From Elysia crispata (Eukaryota > Mollusca > Gastropoda > Plakobranchidae), in the NCBI GenBank assembly GCA_033675545.1, contig JAWDGP010002021.1, positions 91,001-155,000 on the forward strand: a stretch of DNA of 64,000 bases. The letters are read 5' to 3'. A program made the translations under genes and the position numbers. Position 1 is the first letter of the stretch; every line of letters begins with the position of its first letter. Below are positions 1 through 11,160 of this stretch, piece by piece. A model generated the notes under the pieces. The model saw only the letters and a list, made by a program, of their open reading frames with translations, was not told where the DNA came from and ran no database searches.

Positions 1-600
1 AACGCAAATCTGGTATAGTGCGGAGAGAAAGAGGACCCCACTTGTCCGCTATGCCAAGGCAGGCAGACCACAGAGCATGTCTTGAGCTCTTGCAAAATCG
101 CCCTCTCACAGGGGCGATACACATGGAGGCATAATAGAATCCTTCAAGAACTTGCCGCAATCATAAGCACGGCTAAAGGAGAGACTACCCTCCCTAAAAC
201 CAACGCGTTGATATTCACAACAGAGGGAGGCGCTAAGTCATGGCACGGAAGGCACTAGACGGCTGTGATGACTGGGATGTTTCAGCAGACCTTCCAGAAT
301 GGAACAGTCACCCCAGTATAATCAAAGAAACAAGATTAAGGCCTGATATCGTGATCCATTCAGCTTCCATACAACAACTGATCATGGTAGAGCTAACAGT
401 TCCATACGAAAACAGAATGGAAGAGAACCACATCTACAAAAGAGAGAAATACTTGAATCTGACCAAAGAGCTAGAAAATGCCGGCTACAAAGCTGTGGTG
501 ATGCCCGTTGAGGTTGGTGCCAGAGGATTCATAGAGTCATCAGTCTACGACCTTCTGACAAAACTTTAAATATGTGGCAACAAAAGAACACAAGCTCTCA
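1..600 (+). pseudogene. 3' end of an RLE-type non-LTR retrotransposon, broken
   Basis: The first frame reads a zinc knuckle at about 43-93 with spacing C-x2-C-x7-H-x4-C. A second frame (240-569, 109 aa) carries a restriction-like endonuclease signature: RPD, 14 residues, then E in the context VELTVPYE, followed by a KREKY basic patch. A CCHC knuckle followed by R/K-PD-x12-14-D/E is the known C-terminal layout of R2/R4/NeSL-type non-LTR elements. Two lesions are visible. There is a TAG at 16-18 in the knuckle frame, and the frame changes between knuckle and nuclease (the first frame stops at 256-258, the second is closed by TAA at 234-236). The 5' part lies outside the window. I am fairly sure of the class and unsure of the clade. 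Confidence 0.6.
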
Positions 601-693
601 AGTTACTGGCGGAAATAGCCGAAAACAGTTCCCGGTGGATCTGGAGCAGGAGAAATGAGAGGTTCCCTCATGAGGATTAAAAATGCTCTAATC

Positions 694-795
694 GCAGGGC
701 CAGTTGGCGATGTGGTATAGCGCCGGGATCAGCAATCCATCAAGAGATGAAGATGTGTGTTCGAATCCTGGCGCTGTTGAAAAAAAAAAAAAAAA
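694..795 (+). mobile_element. tRNA-like SINE head with A-tail
   Basis: A pol III-type internal promoter is visible. Box A is TGGCGATGTGG at 705-715, one base off TGGCNNAGTGG. Box B is TGTTCGAATCC at 758-768, close to GGTTCGANNCC. The 42-base spacing is tRNA-like. The segment ends in an A-run at about 780-795. It directly follows the decayed non-LTR 3' end, so it could be a SINE or part of a composite 3' tail. It is unlikely to be a functional tRNA because I cannot pair a full acceptor stem. Confidence 0.45.
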
Positions 796-799
796 CAGG

Positions 800-1480
800 G
801 AGACATGTGGGACCTGGGTGTGGCCCGGCCCCCTTAGAGTGTCAAAAGTTCAGGACCGAAACACTTGCTACCGGGTACGAGGAGGGTTTCTTCTCTGAAG
901 ACTCCCTATTATCTAGCTCCCCAATGAGTTTCTACCTACAGTCACGCTAAGATAATCATATTAGCAACACACTATTTCAATCTCAATGAACTTAACTGGT
1001 CTCGTGAAGTGTTATCATTGCCGCTTAAAACAGACTCTCACCTTTGTGGATGGATTACGGGGTTTCTATTTTACCTTAACAAGCCAAACATAGTTACTAA
1101 GACAAGACATATTTAAATCCGCCCACATGAACCGCGACCTGGTTGCTGGTACCTCTCGCTCGCAATAAGAACCGAGCCACCTCCCAAGGCAAGCCTGCAG
1201 CTTCTTCCAGTCTTCTCGCTAGCCCATCAACAGCTGTCAGAAATAGTTTTTCCACGAGCGGTCAGGACTGGAAGAAGCTCGGTAACAACGATCTGCTCAC
1301 TAACCCAAGGTTGCTGACGTGGATCTTCTGGCATGACAGTGTAGACTTATCAGGCGTTGAAAATCCGTGGTATCCAACTGTAAGACTATTGCACCTGTAA
1401 TTTGCTTTCGTTTTTAACTTTTGGTCTTATTGTACTGGAGGCACCCCTTTTAATATGAAGTATATGTATGTTTGAAGTCG
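800..1480. other. Intergenic, no gene supported
   Basis: Moderately GC-balanced sequence follows the A-tail. An 85-codon open frame at 1143-1400 has no recognisable motif and no splice context. Nothing here can be supported as a gene. Confidence 0.5.
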
Positions 1481-1482
1481 CA

Positions 1483-2560
1483 ATACACAGTACAGCCTTT
1501 ACTCCATTAAAGTAAAATAATGTTTTTTTTATATAATTATATTTTCAAAGTAAAAATAATTGGTTTTGAAAGTGCCACACCCTTTAAAATTGTAAACCGC
1601 TGAAAACAGTCTTTTAAATGTTATTTGGTTTATCATAACATAGTTGGTAAAAATTTTTGAGGAATTTATTAGAAGAAAAATACAATAAACTTTCAAAACT
1701 AATTTTTTTAACCCTAAATCCAAAACTTTTCTTTATTTATTTGTACCGCGTGTGGCACTAATCTTGAGAGATTATATTCAGTAAACTTCATCACTGTACA
1801 TCGAGTTGTTTTAGAGGAGATAGTGGAGAAAGAAATCAAAGTTGCCTTTTATAATACATACAAGCATGATTGCCCGTTCAAATGGACAGGGACCATATAC
1901 CATTGAAAAAAGTTCAAACTTAACAAAAATAAGACATATCATCCAGAGCCATACAGCTGCACTGAAGAGAAATAAACTTTACAATAATGAACAGGTGGAG
2001 AAAACTACGGCAATAAACGAGAGCAAACTTTACCGCAACAACAAAGCCACTCATAACGCAGTTTTATAATATATAGAACCTTGAAAGATTGGAATACTTC
2101 CCATGTTGTTATGAAGACATTTTTTTTAATATAAAAGAGAGATTTAAAGTAAAAAAAAAAAAAAGAAATTTGATCCAACCTTTTGAGCATCCCTTTTTCG
2201 GTTTATCTAGCATACAATATGGTGCTAATGACCCGCTACAATACAACCTAGTGCTCGACCTTATGCGATGAAAAAGTGCTCTCCAATACAAAGTCAAAAT
2301 GTGTAATATCTCAGACAATATTACAGAGGAAAAAAAATTAAGGTCCCTGATCTTTTAAGAAAATATTGGGTCCCTATCTGTATAATTTGTTTAAGAGTAA
2401 GTGTGACAAGTAATTGGCATAACTTGAAAGTTTCTACAATTCCTTTTTGACTGTTAGTGGATCTGGTCGATATCTTAGACAGTATAGAAGTACGAAACGC
2501 CGCTCCGGAATAAAAGGCGACGATGTTTCCACGACGCTTTTGTCTTTACGCTGGAATAGG
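1483..2560 (+). repeat. ~1.05-kb unclassified repeat, unit A
   Basis: This is one full unit of a repeat seen elsewhere in the window. Its landmarks in order are: a block around 1575-1620 (GTGCCACACCCTTTAAAATTG, then GTAAACCGCTGAAAAC); a block around 1742-1815 (TGTACCGCGTGTGGCAC); a near-palindromic block at about 1862-1890 (GATTGCCCGTTCAAATG); short internal subrepeats at about 1955-2035 containing AACTTTAC; a block at 2220-2300 (GTGCTCGACC, AAAGTGCTCTCC); and a distal block ending near 2560. The open frames inside (for example 1842-2069) are not kept in frame in other copies, so I regard the unit as non-coding. Confidence 0.65.
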
Positions 2561-2990
2561 TGAAATTTCATTTATTTTTATAATTTTCCAGTTTTTCACT
2601 TCATTGAAGTAAATTAACGTTTTTTTTTTCTTTCTATAAATTAATAATTTTATAAAATAACAATAATTCGTTTTAAAAACGCCACCCGCTTTGAAAATTG
2701 TAAACTGCTGAACTCTCTTTTAAATGTTATTTCGTTCATCCTCACAAATTTGTCAAACATTTTGATGAATTAATTACAATAAAAAATATCATGAACTTTC
2801 AAACAGCATCTTTCATCTAAAACCCAAACCTTTCTTTATTTCTTTGTACCACATGGGGCACTGTTCTTGAGAGATTAATTTTCAGTAAACTTCATCAATG
2901 TACATTGAGTGATTTTGGAGGGGATATAGGAGAGAGAAATAAAAATTGCCATTTTTAATATACATATACTCTTTTTATAAATGAACTGTT
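2561..2990 (+). repeat. ~1.05-kb unclassified repeat, partial second unit
   Basis: The first two blocks of unit A recur directly behind it. The GCCACCCGCTTTGAAAATTG block is near 2682, and the TGTACCACATGGGGCAC block is near 2845, with the following GTAAACTTCATCAATGTACA. The copy then stops, so the pair is a head-to-tail arrangement of one full and one truncated unit. Confidence 0.65.
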
Positions 2991-3860
2991 CAGAGTGTAT
3001 TGTTATTTGTGTATAACAGCCTGAGGCGGGAATTGTGGCGTGAAAGATAAAAAGCCTTTGGAAGTGCGATAAATAGAGGCAGTAAATTTACAGGACATAT
3101 TGATTCATTCGAGGATATTTTCTGAGAGTCGTCAATGCAGAAGATAAATAAAATAATTGAGGACACAGGCCATTAAATCATCTAGAAGAAAACGTTTTAA
3201 ATTAAAATTAAACTCATTTATCTCACACAGTATTACTCCGCGGGCAGTCATAATTGGTTTTCTCGTAGAGTTAGCTCCTGGCTAGTTTAATTAAGAAGTG
3301 AAACTCGAATATAATCGATGAGTCTATAGTTGTGCATGATTTTTGTGCGTGCAGTTTTATTTCATCTACTGACACGTGTGAAAAAAAGAATTTCACTAAA
3401 GGGATGAAAATAAAGTTTATCTTATCTTATCTTAATTAATTATGGTCTTTTAACTTTAAGATGTGATTTTTAAAATAATAATACCATTATTAACGTTATA
3501 CACTATTCATTTATTCATTATAATCTCTACAAGGTTAACAATTTTGGATATGTTAATTTACTCTTCATTATATACTTGCTCTGTATAGAAACATGAACAC
3601 ATCTCGTTTTTATAGATATGTATTATTTATTGATTTATTTCTTTAATAACTTATATAAACACCTGAATTTTTATTGTATGTATAATTAATGTCTTTTTAT
3701 TTTAGTGGGTATGTCAATTTTGAATTTCCCCAAGAGGAATGAATGAAGTAAATCTTATATAATTTTTTTAATTGTCGCAACTTAAACAACTCAATATAGA
3801 CGGTCTTGCAACCTGTAATCTATCCGTATCACCAACAAAACAAGTAAACACCACCAAGAA
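2991..3860. other. AT-rich spacer; possible retroelement 3' end
   Basis: No gene is supported. An AATAAAGTTTATCTTATCTT string at about 3410-3434 ends in short TTATC repeats. That is the style of some non-LTR element 3' tails, but no coding remnant lies directly upstream. Confidence 0.35.
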
Positions 3861-4570
3861 AGAGATCTGCAAAAGCTTAAAAAACAACTACTGAACATAA
3901 CCATAGAGGCAAATAAAAAACAAAACAAAACACTGACTTTCTAGATTTGACCCTCGATTTAAAAAGAGATGCATAAACCCTACAAGAAACCGATAGCAAT
4001 GCGAGTTACACCAGCAAGTACAGCAATCACCCTGACTCCATCGTAAAGAACCTACCCAAACATGTATAAATTCGAAAAACGAGGAAGGCCAGCCCCACTC
4101 ACGGCGACGTGTGACGCACTCAAGATGACCGGATTCGACCAACCGTTACTTTTCAGCGATGAGATAAAATTAAAACATATCAACAAAGAGAAAAATTGAA
4201 AACGGAAGAGCAAAAAATAACTTGGTTTAATCCACAATTCAAAACAATTCAACATGAACGTTAAAACGATCATTGCGAGAAGCTTCGTCAATCTAATAGA
4301 CAAACACTTCTCCACAACGAACAAGCTTCATAAAATTATTAACAGAAGCACTTTACAAGTCAGCTACAGGTGTTTACTGGACGTAAAAAAAAAAAAAAAA
4401 TGACCACGCATCACAACAAATACAGACTTGTACTTGTTACAAGCACGCAACGAAAAGAAAGAAACACCGAACGAAGTAAAACTGCAACCGCGGCAAAAAG
4501 CAGGCTGCCCATTTAATAGAAACAGCCTGTGAAACAACACAATGAAAACAGAGCTCGACAATTAAGGAGC
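3860..4570 (+). pseudogene. Decayed reverse transcriptase C-terminal fragment
   Basis: One frame near 3942-4050 reads FLDLTLDLKRDA, then after a stop SNASYTSKYSNHPDSIVKNL. Another stretch near 4219 reads ITWFNPQF. After a frameshift, 4262-4376 reads ARSFVNLIDKHF and KLHKIINRSTLQVSY. I recall this order (FLD, NHPpSI-K-lPK, WFNPpf, F--LIdKHFp--hklhKi-NRnT-k-SYSC) from a common invertebrate reverse transcriptase family, possibly Penelope-like. A Cys-rich remnant follows to about 4560. Several stops and frame changes make this a dead copy. The polymerase palm is not present in the window. Confidence 0.5.
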
Positions 4571-4596
4571 ATGGTTGGCCTACCTAGTAATAGCAT

Positions 4597-4597
4597 A

Positions 4598-4639
<42 letters not shown>
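4597..4639. repeat. (TA)n-(TG)n microsatellite
   Basis: An uninterrupted TA run passes directly into a TG run, a common compound microsatellite. Confidence 0.95.
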
Positions 4640-4949
4640 CTGCGAATGTGTGTGGGTGGTGTGGAGAAGGAGATGTACGGTCAACGTTAGCGTGCTCCTT
4701 GAGCTTCACCTACATCATTGATGTAGCATAAATTATTTTTAATTGAAATTTAAAATTTCAGTGCGAACAATTTGTTGGGTCACGCCACACTTAATTATTA
4801 TAATTTGTCGTTACCTCCGTCGTTTTACTGTAGTCTCTATCTTTGCTTTTCTCTCTTTTAAATATGTTTTTCTTGGCTATTAACTCTGCTTTTTTACCAC
4901 TCCCTCTTCACAAAACTCACAAAATAAGTCGCATTCACACCCTTTAACG

Positions 4950-4979
4950 ATGGTCAGAGTGAAAGAGACGGAAAGAGGG

Positions 4980-5060
<81 letters not shown>

Positions 5061-5330
5061 TACAAAGAGAGGAATGCAGAGAGAATGGGAGAGGAGTTGA
5101 ACGAGAATGAGAGGGGGTAAAGATGCGATTAGGGGATAAGCGAGAAAGACTCAAAGAGGGGAAGAGGCGCTGAGTGATGGATACAGAGCGCGATGCAGAG
5201 AGAAGGGGAAAGAAAAGAAAAAGATGCAGAAAAAGAGACTTACAAGCAGGGAGATAAAGAGGAACAGACACGTAAAGTGTAATGCTAGAAGACAGAAATA
5301 GAGAGGGAGAGAGGGAGGGAGATCACTCTT
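4950..5330. repeat. (GA)n tract in a purine-rich block
   Basis: A pure GA run covers about 4982-5030. It sits in a 380-base block that is almost entirely purine on the + strand. Serine/leucine-rich frames on the - strand are a by-product of the CT repeat. Confidence 0.9.
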
Positions 5331-6229
5331 CCACTCCCCTTTCATCTTTATATCTCCATTCTTCTCATATCGTGCCGTTTGTACTCTGTGTTCTCTCTCT
5401 CGCTATTTTTAACTCCTCGTGAGTAATTTTTTTTTTTTAATTTTAGAGCGCTGGGATATAAAAACATAAAGACTAATATTTAAAATGCTTGAGTTTTAGT
5501 CATAGACTGGCGTCTGGCCCTGACAATAACAATTAAAAGCTTTAATGTTTTCTCATTTTTTTTTTACCCAATTCCTTACCCTCACTAAATATTCCTTTTT
5601 TAACATTTTGGGGTACATTTAACTCTTTAAAGAGAGAATTTAGTAATTTATACTGATCTGTCTCCTAAGGGAAAAAGACACCCCCTTGATTGCAAAGAGG
5701 AAACCCCTTATTTCACACTTTAGGGTTTAAGGCACCCCATGGTTTTTTCTTTGTATATTGTTAGTTTTTTCTGGTATTATTGGCTTGAAATTAATAATAT
5801 TTGGCAAGATCTCTCTTTTTGTGTGAATAAATAATCTGGGAACTTGTAAACTGACATTTCCTGATGATTGAAAACTCCAGATGCCATATTTTGAAAGTGC
5901 TTGTTACATCAATTTTTGAATCCATCAACTTACTTTGTGGGTAAGTAAGAAAGCCCTTTTTTTTTCAATTTTATTACAAAAACAAATGTTTTAGTCTTTA
6001 CCATATCCTGGACATTTTGATTTACCGATACTCTTAAAAAATACACGTACTATCCATCCAGTTTTCATTTGCTATTTGTTCATCCAGAAGAAAATAGCAG
6101 TTTCTAGTGGTTACCTTTATGTTTATTAATTTGAAACTTACACTTAAACTACGGTAATGGTGAAAATTCCTAGTGAATAGTTGCAAATGTGTAGGTAAAT
6201 ATAATTTGTTCCACGTTCATTACTTTCAG
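5331..6229. other. AT-rich, no gene supported
   Basis: Unremarkable AT-rich sequence. A strong donor-like string, GTGGGTAAGTAAG, occurs at about 5937-5949. It could belong to an exon ending there, but no open frame of useful length precedes it in the phase needed by the exon candidate at 6230. Confidence 0.4.
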
Positions 6230-6405
6230 CTCCCCCTTGGCATGAAATCTCATCAGATGCATCCTTTACACCGATGCTTTTAGATGAAACCAGTCATGAC
6301 CCCTTTCAACCTTTTCCTGAGGCTGGGAATTATGCTGCTATTGTTAATAATGGTGATGTTTCTCACTGCCCTACTATTCATTCATATAGCTTTCCAAAAA
6401 CTTAA
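6230..6405 (+). CDS. Possible terminal exon of an unknown gene
   Basis: After a pyrimidine-rich acceptor ending TTTCAG at 6229, one frame stays open for 57 codons from 6232 and ends in TAA at 6403-6405. The reading is coding-like (APPWHEISSDASF..., rich in P, D, H and S) in a region where other frames are AT-rich noise. It would need an upstream exon ending in phase 1; a donor at about 5941 has suitable phase, but its frame is short. I do not recognise the peptide. A 62-codon hydrophobic frame at 6284-6472 overlaps in another phase and is less convincing. Confidence 0.2.
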
Positions 6406-6789
6406 TGAATTTTGCTTTACCAATCATAATGATACAGAAAACATAATGGTATTTCAGTACGTTCAATGCTGATAAGCCCACTTATCTCATTAGGAGAAGC
6501 TTTCCTATAAGTAAGTGCCAAAGATTAAATCAGGTAGCTATAAAATCACAAAAAAAAAAAAAAACAAGTTGCAAAAGGTACATTCATTGAATTGAACCTA
6601 CTGTATTTACATTTACAGTTCATTTTACCTATTCATACAGGACATAGTCATGAATTTTAGAGGCTCACTTATTTTGGAATTACTTTTTAAAATGCTATTG
6701 TACTAATTTTGATGCGGTTTCCTCAAATTAGGTAAAGTATAATTTTATACGTATTTGATTGCAAAGGTTCGGACAACCACGTTTAGGAC

Positions 6790-8950
6790 GAGGTAATGAG
6801 AATCAATAGGCTCGGAGAGATGAATGAGAATGACTTTATACTTGCAAACATGTACGCTGACAAAAATGTGGCTATAGGAGGGACACTTTTCCCACATAAG
6901 AGGATCCGTAAAGCCACTTAGTGCTCGTCGGACTACCAGACAGAAAATCAAATCGACCATACCTGCAGTCAACGGAAATTCAGGAGATCCCTCTACAAGA
7001 CGTCAGAGTTTACAGAGGAGCGAACGTGGCATCTGATCATCACCTCTTAATAAACGACGTCAAAGTGAATCTCAAGCACACGAGGAGAAACCAACCCGCG
7101 AGAATGCGCTACAAAGGTTCTCTGAAGGACAAAGAATTCACTGAGAAGTTCAAGATCTCTCTTGACAATAATTTCGAGACACTGCAGTACCTGTCAGAAC
7201 AGGAAATATTGTACGCAGACAAACTTTGGAACACTATGAGGAAAACATCTGGACAAGGGCATGCAAGGAAACTCTTGGTTGGACGAGCCAATCGCAGCAA
7301 AAAGAATGATATCTCTATCCACCCAACTGCTCGTAAAGGAAAGGAGGAAACTGAAATCAGTACTCAACAACCGCAACAAACGAGCTTCAAAATTCACAAA
7401 GCCCAAGAGGGATACAGCCACAAAAGTAGGGAAGTGAAACGAAGTGCACCACACGACAAAAGGAACTACTTTGAAGCTCTAGAGATGGAGGCTGAGGTTG
7501 CAGCTCCGAAAGGCAATTTTAAGGAGATGTGCAACATCACTCGCCAACTCTCGAGCAAATGTAGACATGCCAACAGACCTATACTGGACCAGGAAGAAAC
7601 AATTGAAAAGGTGAGCCCAACATTTCGAGAAACTTCTGAATCGGCTGATCTCGAGTACTGCACCTGACATAGCCCCAGCTGAGGACGATCTAGAGGTGAG
7701 TTGTGAAACCCCGACAAAAGAAGAAATCAGACGAGCAGTTGGACTACTGAAAAGCTACAAAGCTGCAGACTCTGATGGATTTCCAGCGGAAGACCTTAAA
7801 GCGGACTTATTGACTTCAGTGTTCACTTTATATGCTGTTTTGGGAAATTTAGAAACAGAAGGTAGAGTATTTTGCAGGATTATTTTGTAGCGAAAAGAAC
7901 AGGCTGGATTTAGGTAAAGCAGGTCTTGAGCATACAGCAAGGATCGTTGTGGAGCAGTCAGTCGCGTGGAACTCATCCCTTTAAGTTGAACTAACTTATA
8001 TTTATAGATGTAGAGAAAGCATTCAACAACCAGGACCGCAGCACGTTAAGGAAGCTCCTCAGGCACCACGGAGTCCTAGACAAAATAATAGCACTGATTA
8101 AGGACATGTACGATGGAATGACCGGCAGAATGATCCACGAATCTCAACTATTTGAACCGTTTTACGTCAAAACAGGAGTGCGACAGGGCTGCCCCTTGTC
8201 ACCTCTTCTCTTCCTCCGCACAATTGACTGGATCATGAGAAAAGTGATAAGTGCTGGCTGAACACAACAAGCTTAGCATATTTTAACTACAGAACTAAAG
8301 ACGGCAAAAATATAGAAGAAGTTTAATTTTTTACTTATTTAGGAAGTAGGAAGTGTAGTCAACCACGAAGGAGGGACCGACGAAGACATTCAAACAAGAA
8401 TACAGAAGGCCAGAATTGCATTTTGGATGTTACCAAACGTTTGGAAATCAAAAGAAATCGGACAAATAAACCAACTGAAGCTTATTAACTCCCACGTTAA
8501 GTCAGTCCTGTTGTACGGATCGGAAACATGGCGGGCAACGAACACGGCAACTCAGAAGCTACAAACCTTCATTAATAGATCTATGCTAACATAAAATCCA
8601 TGGCGTGATAAAATGGACGTCACCAACGACGAACTCTTGAACAGGAGTGGACAACAACCGATTGGAGAAGACTTGATGAAATGGAGATGGATCAGGCATA
8701 CACTGAGAAATCCCCACTCAAGCATCACAAAGCATGCGCAGAAATCAGAAATGGAACCCGCAGGGCAAAAGGAAAAGAGGGAGATCTCGGAACACTAGGA
8801 GGAGGGATCTGGAGGCAGAAGTAGGACGTACTGGATGTTCTTGGGGACAAATAGAGCAGACAGAGGGCGATGGAGAGCGTTCGTTGGTGATCTATGATCC
8901 AGAAGGAACGAAAGGCTTTAATTTGATTGACCCTTACCAGACCCAAGTAA
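6790..8950 (+). pseudogene. Non-LTR retrotransposon (AP-endonuclease LINE), internally deleted
   Basis: Endonuclease remnants appear across frames from about 6795: GEMNEND..., AIGGTLFPHKRI, a frameshifted QIDH, then VRVYRGANVASDHHLL with the conserved SDHH near 7034-7045. A linker (7080-7670) is followed by reverse transcriptase parts: EEIRRAVGLLKSYKAADSDG at 7720-7779, an AGFR remnant near 7900, and FIDVEKAFNNQDRSTLRKLL with VRQGCPLSPLLF at about 8000-8213. The frame then jumps from DWIMRKV to EVGSVVNHEGGTDEDI at about 8340, so the catalytic YADD/FADD segment is gone. The C-terminal part continues as VKSVLLYGSETWRA, WRWIRHTLRNP and a basic block to about 8900. Stops and frameshifts are frequent. 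The layout suggests an RTE/CR1-like LINE. Confidence 0.75.
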
Positions 8951-10370
8951 TATCCTCATCAATAGAAAAATGGTTCGATTGTGTGGAGCAAGATCCCATT
9001 TGTACTAGTGAAAAGAACAACAAAAAATGTTTATAAACCTCTCAAATCTCGAGTCAAACACCCTAATAGTAGGGATTCCATAGCATCTGCATTTCACCTG
9101 ATTTTCAATAAAAATTGGTCACATACTTTGTGAAAATGACGCACAAAGAAAGATAAGTTGGAAACCCGTGGGCTTAAAGGAAATGAAAACACTTCTTGGT
9201 CTCTAAATAAATTTAGGAGCCTTTTGGGAAATATCAAAGATATAATATGGTAACATTGCTGACAATGTTGCCCTGTATTCAATGAGCATGAGACGCTTTA
9301 TTGAACTATGTGCAGCAAATAATTAATAACTTTTTAGATGTAAACTGTTGTCTAGTGTCTGCAGATATCAAATCTAGACTAAGATGCCTGTATGGTAGTA
9401 TCAGGTTAGCCCATCCTTACTGTTACTTCCCATTTAAAGCAAAAAATAAAACAAGTGAACATTATGCAATGAGTGGATTCACTCGAAGAAAGAAAGAAGA
9501 GGTATAGTTCAAAACAATATAAAATGTACTCACCTTCTCCTTCATTGTGTGAAAAGCGACCTGGGTAGATCTTTACACCTGAATGGCTACACATAAAATA
9601 AATTTAAAACAAGCAGTTATATCTCGCGGGATAGGGCTTATCACTATTTTAGATTGGTGCTTTGAGAAATGCTTCAAAGAACCCTAGACTGACCCGATTA
9701 TGCGGCAAAGTGCCACAGTGTTGCTGATAAAACTAGGCACTACAAGATCACACCAAAATAGTTTGAATGGAGAAAGAAGTGTGGACCTGGAGAATAAGCG
9801 GGAAAGTAAAGAAATTCTTGCTGCGTCACGGTTCAAATTCATTCCGGCACGACTGCAGCCTATCGAATAAAGCATAACGATCACAGCTTAACCTCCTACA
9901 GGAGCAACAGCTTTTACACACTGTCGAACTGTCCTAGTACCGCAACTTAGCGTTGCTCCAGGTGTTTTGTCAAGTTAAACACAGTCATGGCTCCTAGAGG
10001 TCTGAAATGTCAAGACAGCAGTCAAAAACGTTTAGTGCCTTTGATTAGCAAGCTAGCCCTAAGAGTTCGAGCTTCTGAGGGAGTGGGCACTTGTAGGCTC
10101 TTATATACAAGTGTATCAAGAATCATATACTTGAGCCTAAGGCACTCTGTTAAAAAAAAAAGTGTTATCAGAAAGTGGATATCTCAGAATAAGAAACTTG
10201 ATGTAGATAAACAGTTTGCAAAATTAAAAAAAAAAAAAAATCCACAAAACACAAGAAGAGAATTATGGAGAGGGGAATGGATAGACAAAGATAAAGATGC
10301 AGAGAGCTATTTATAACTAAGCGATAAGGAGCGGGGATAATTTGAATCTTTATTCCGGCCACAATCACAA
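8951..10370. other. Intergenic, no gene supported
   Basis: Mixed sequence with no recognisable motif. Open frames of 60-110 codons (for example 9987-10316) run through A-runs and show no family signature. Confidence 0.5.
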
Positions 10371-10410
10371 AATAACCATTGCTAATCGTTGTTATTCAAG
10401 CTACCATTCA

Positions 10411-10413
<3 letters not shown>

Positions 10414-10443
<30 letters not shown>
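10414..10443. repeat. (GA)n microsatellite
   Basis: An uninterrupted GA run of about 30 bases lies at the left edge of a copy of the 1.05-kb repeat. Confidence 0.95.
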
Positions 10444-10445
<2 letters not shown>

Positions 10446-11160
10446 TAGGAAGATAAGTTTGATCAAGCGGTATGCCTCAAATTCGAGTCTTTTCCTTCAG
10501 GACTGGTGCTGGCTACAAAGGAAGTTTATGAATAACAAACATGATTGCCTGTTCAAATGCGCAGGTGGAGAAGACATCAGCAGTGAAGAAATACAAACTT
10601 CACAAAAATAATAGTCTATTATCCTCATTTTGTTAAATGAAGGAGAGATCTCAAGCAAAAAAGTGAACTAAATCTAAGTGCAATCTTTTAAGCAGCCTTC
10701 TTTTCAGTTTATCTATCCACTGAGACCACAATGTTGTGCTGATGACTCATTACCCTGACAGATCGTGAGATACAGTTTAGTGCTCGACCTGATGTAGTGA
10801 AAAGTGCTCTCCAAAACAAGGTAAAAAAGTGCAACTGCTCAGATATCATTACAGAGGGAAAAAAATCTAGACCCTGATTTTTTCAAATTCACTAAGTTAC
10901 CCTGGATTGCTAAAGCTTATCATATATATTATTCTAAATCTAGTCACAATCTGTATTAGTCTATTACTCATGCAAGACATCTTAAGAGTGGGAAGTTAAA
11001 AAGTTGGCTTGACATGACTTGAATGTTTCTATTGTTCCTTGATGGCAAATGGTCGATACCTTAGGTAGTAAACAGTATAAAGTACGAATTGCTTGCAAAA
11101 GAAGCTGAAGTTTTGTTCACAAAAGCAAACGCCACCTCGGAAGTAAAGGTGAAGATATTG
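10444..11160 (+). repeat. ~1.05-kb unclassified repeat, partial unit C
   Basis: Shared blocks in order: CATGATTGCCTGTTCAAATG near 10540; GAGAGATCTCAAGCAAAAAA near 10643; GTGCTGATGACTCATTACCC near 10735; GTGCTCGACCTGATG near 10780; AAAGTGCTCTCCAAAACAA near 10801; and the distal block (GGTCGATACCTTAGG, AAAGTACGAATTGC) to about 11160. The orientation matches unit A, and the first two blocks of the unit are missing. Confidence 0.65.

Noticed and set aside
694-770. Functional tRNA gene
   Set aside because: The box A and box B match, but no convincing acceptor stem or anticodon arm can be drawn, and an A-tail follows as in SINEs.
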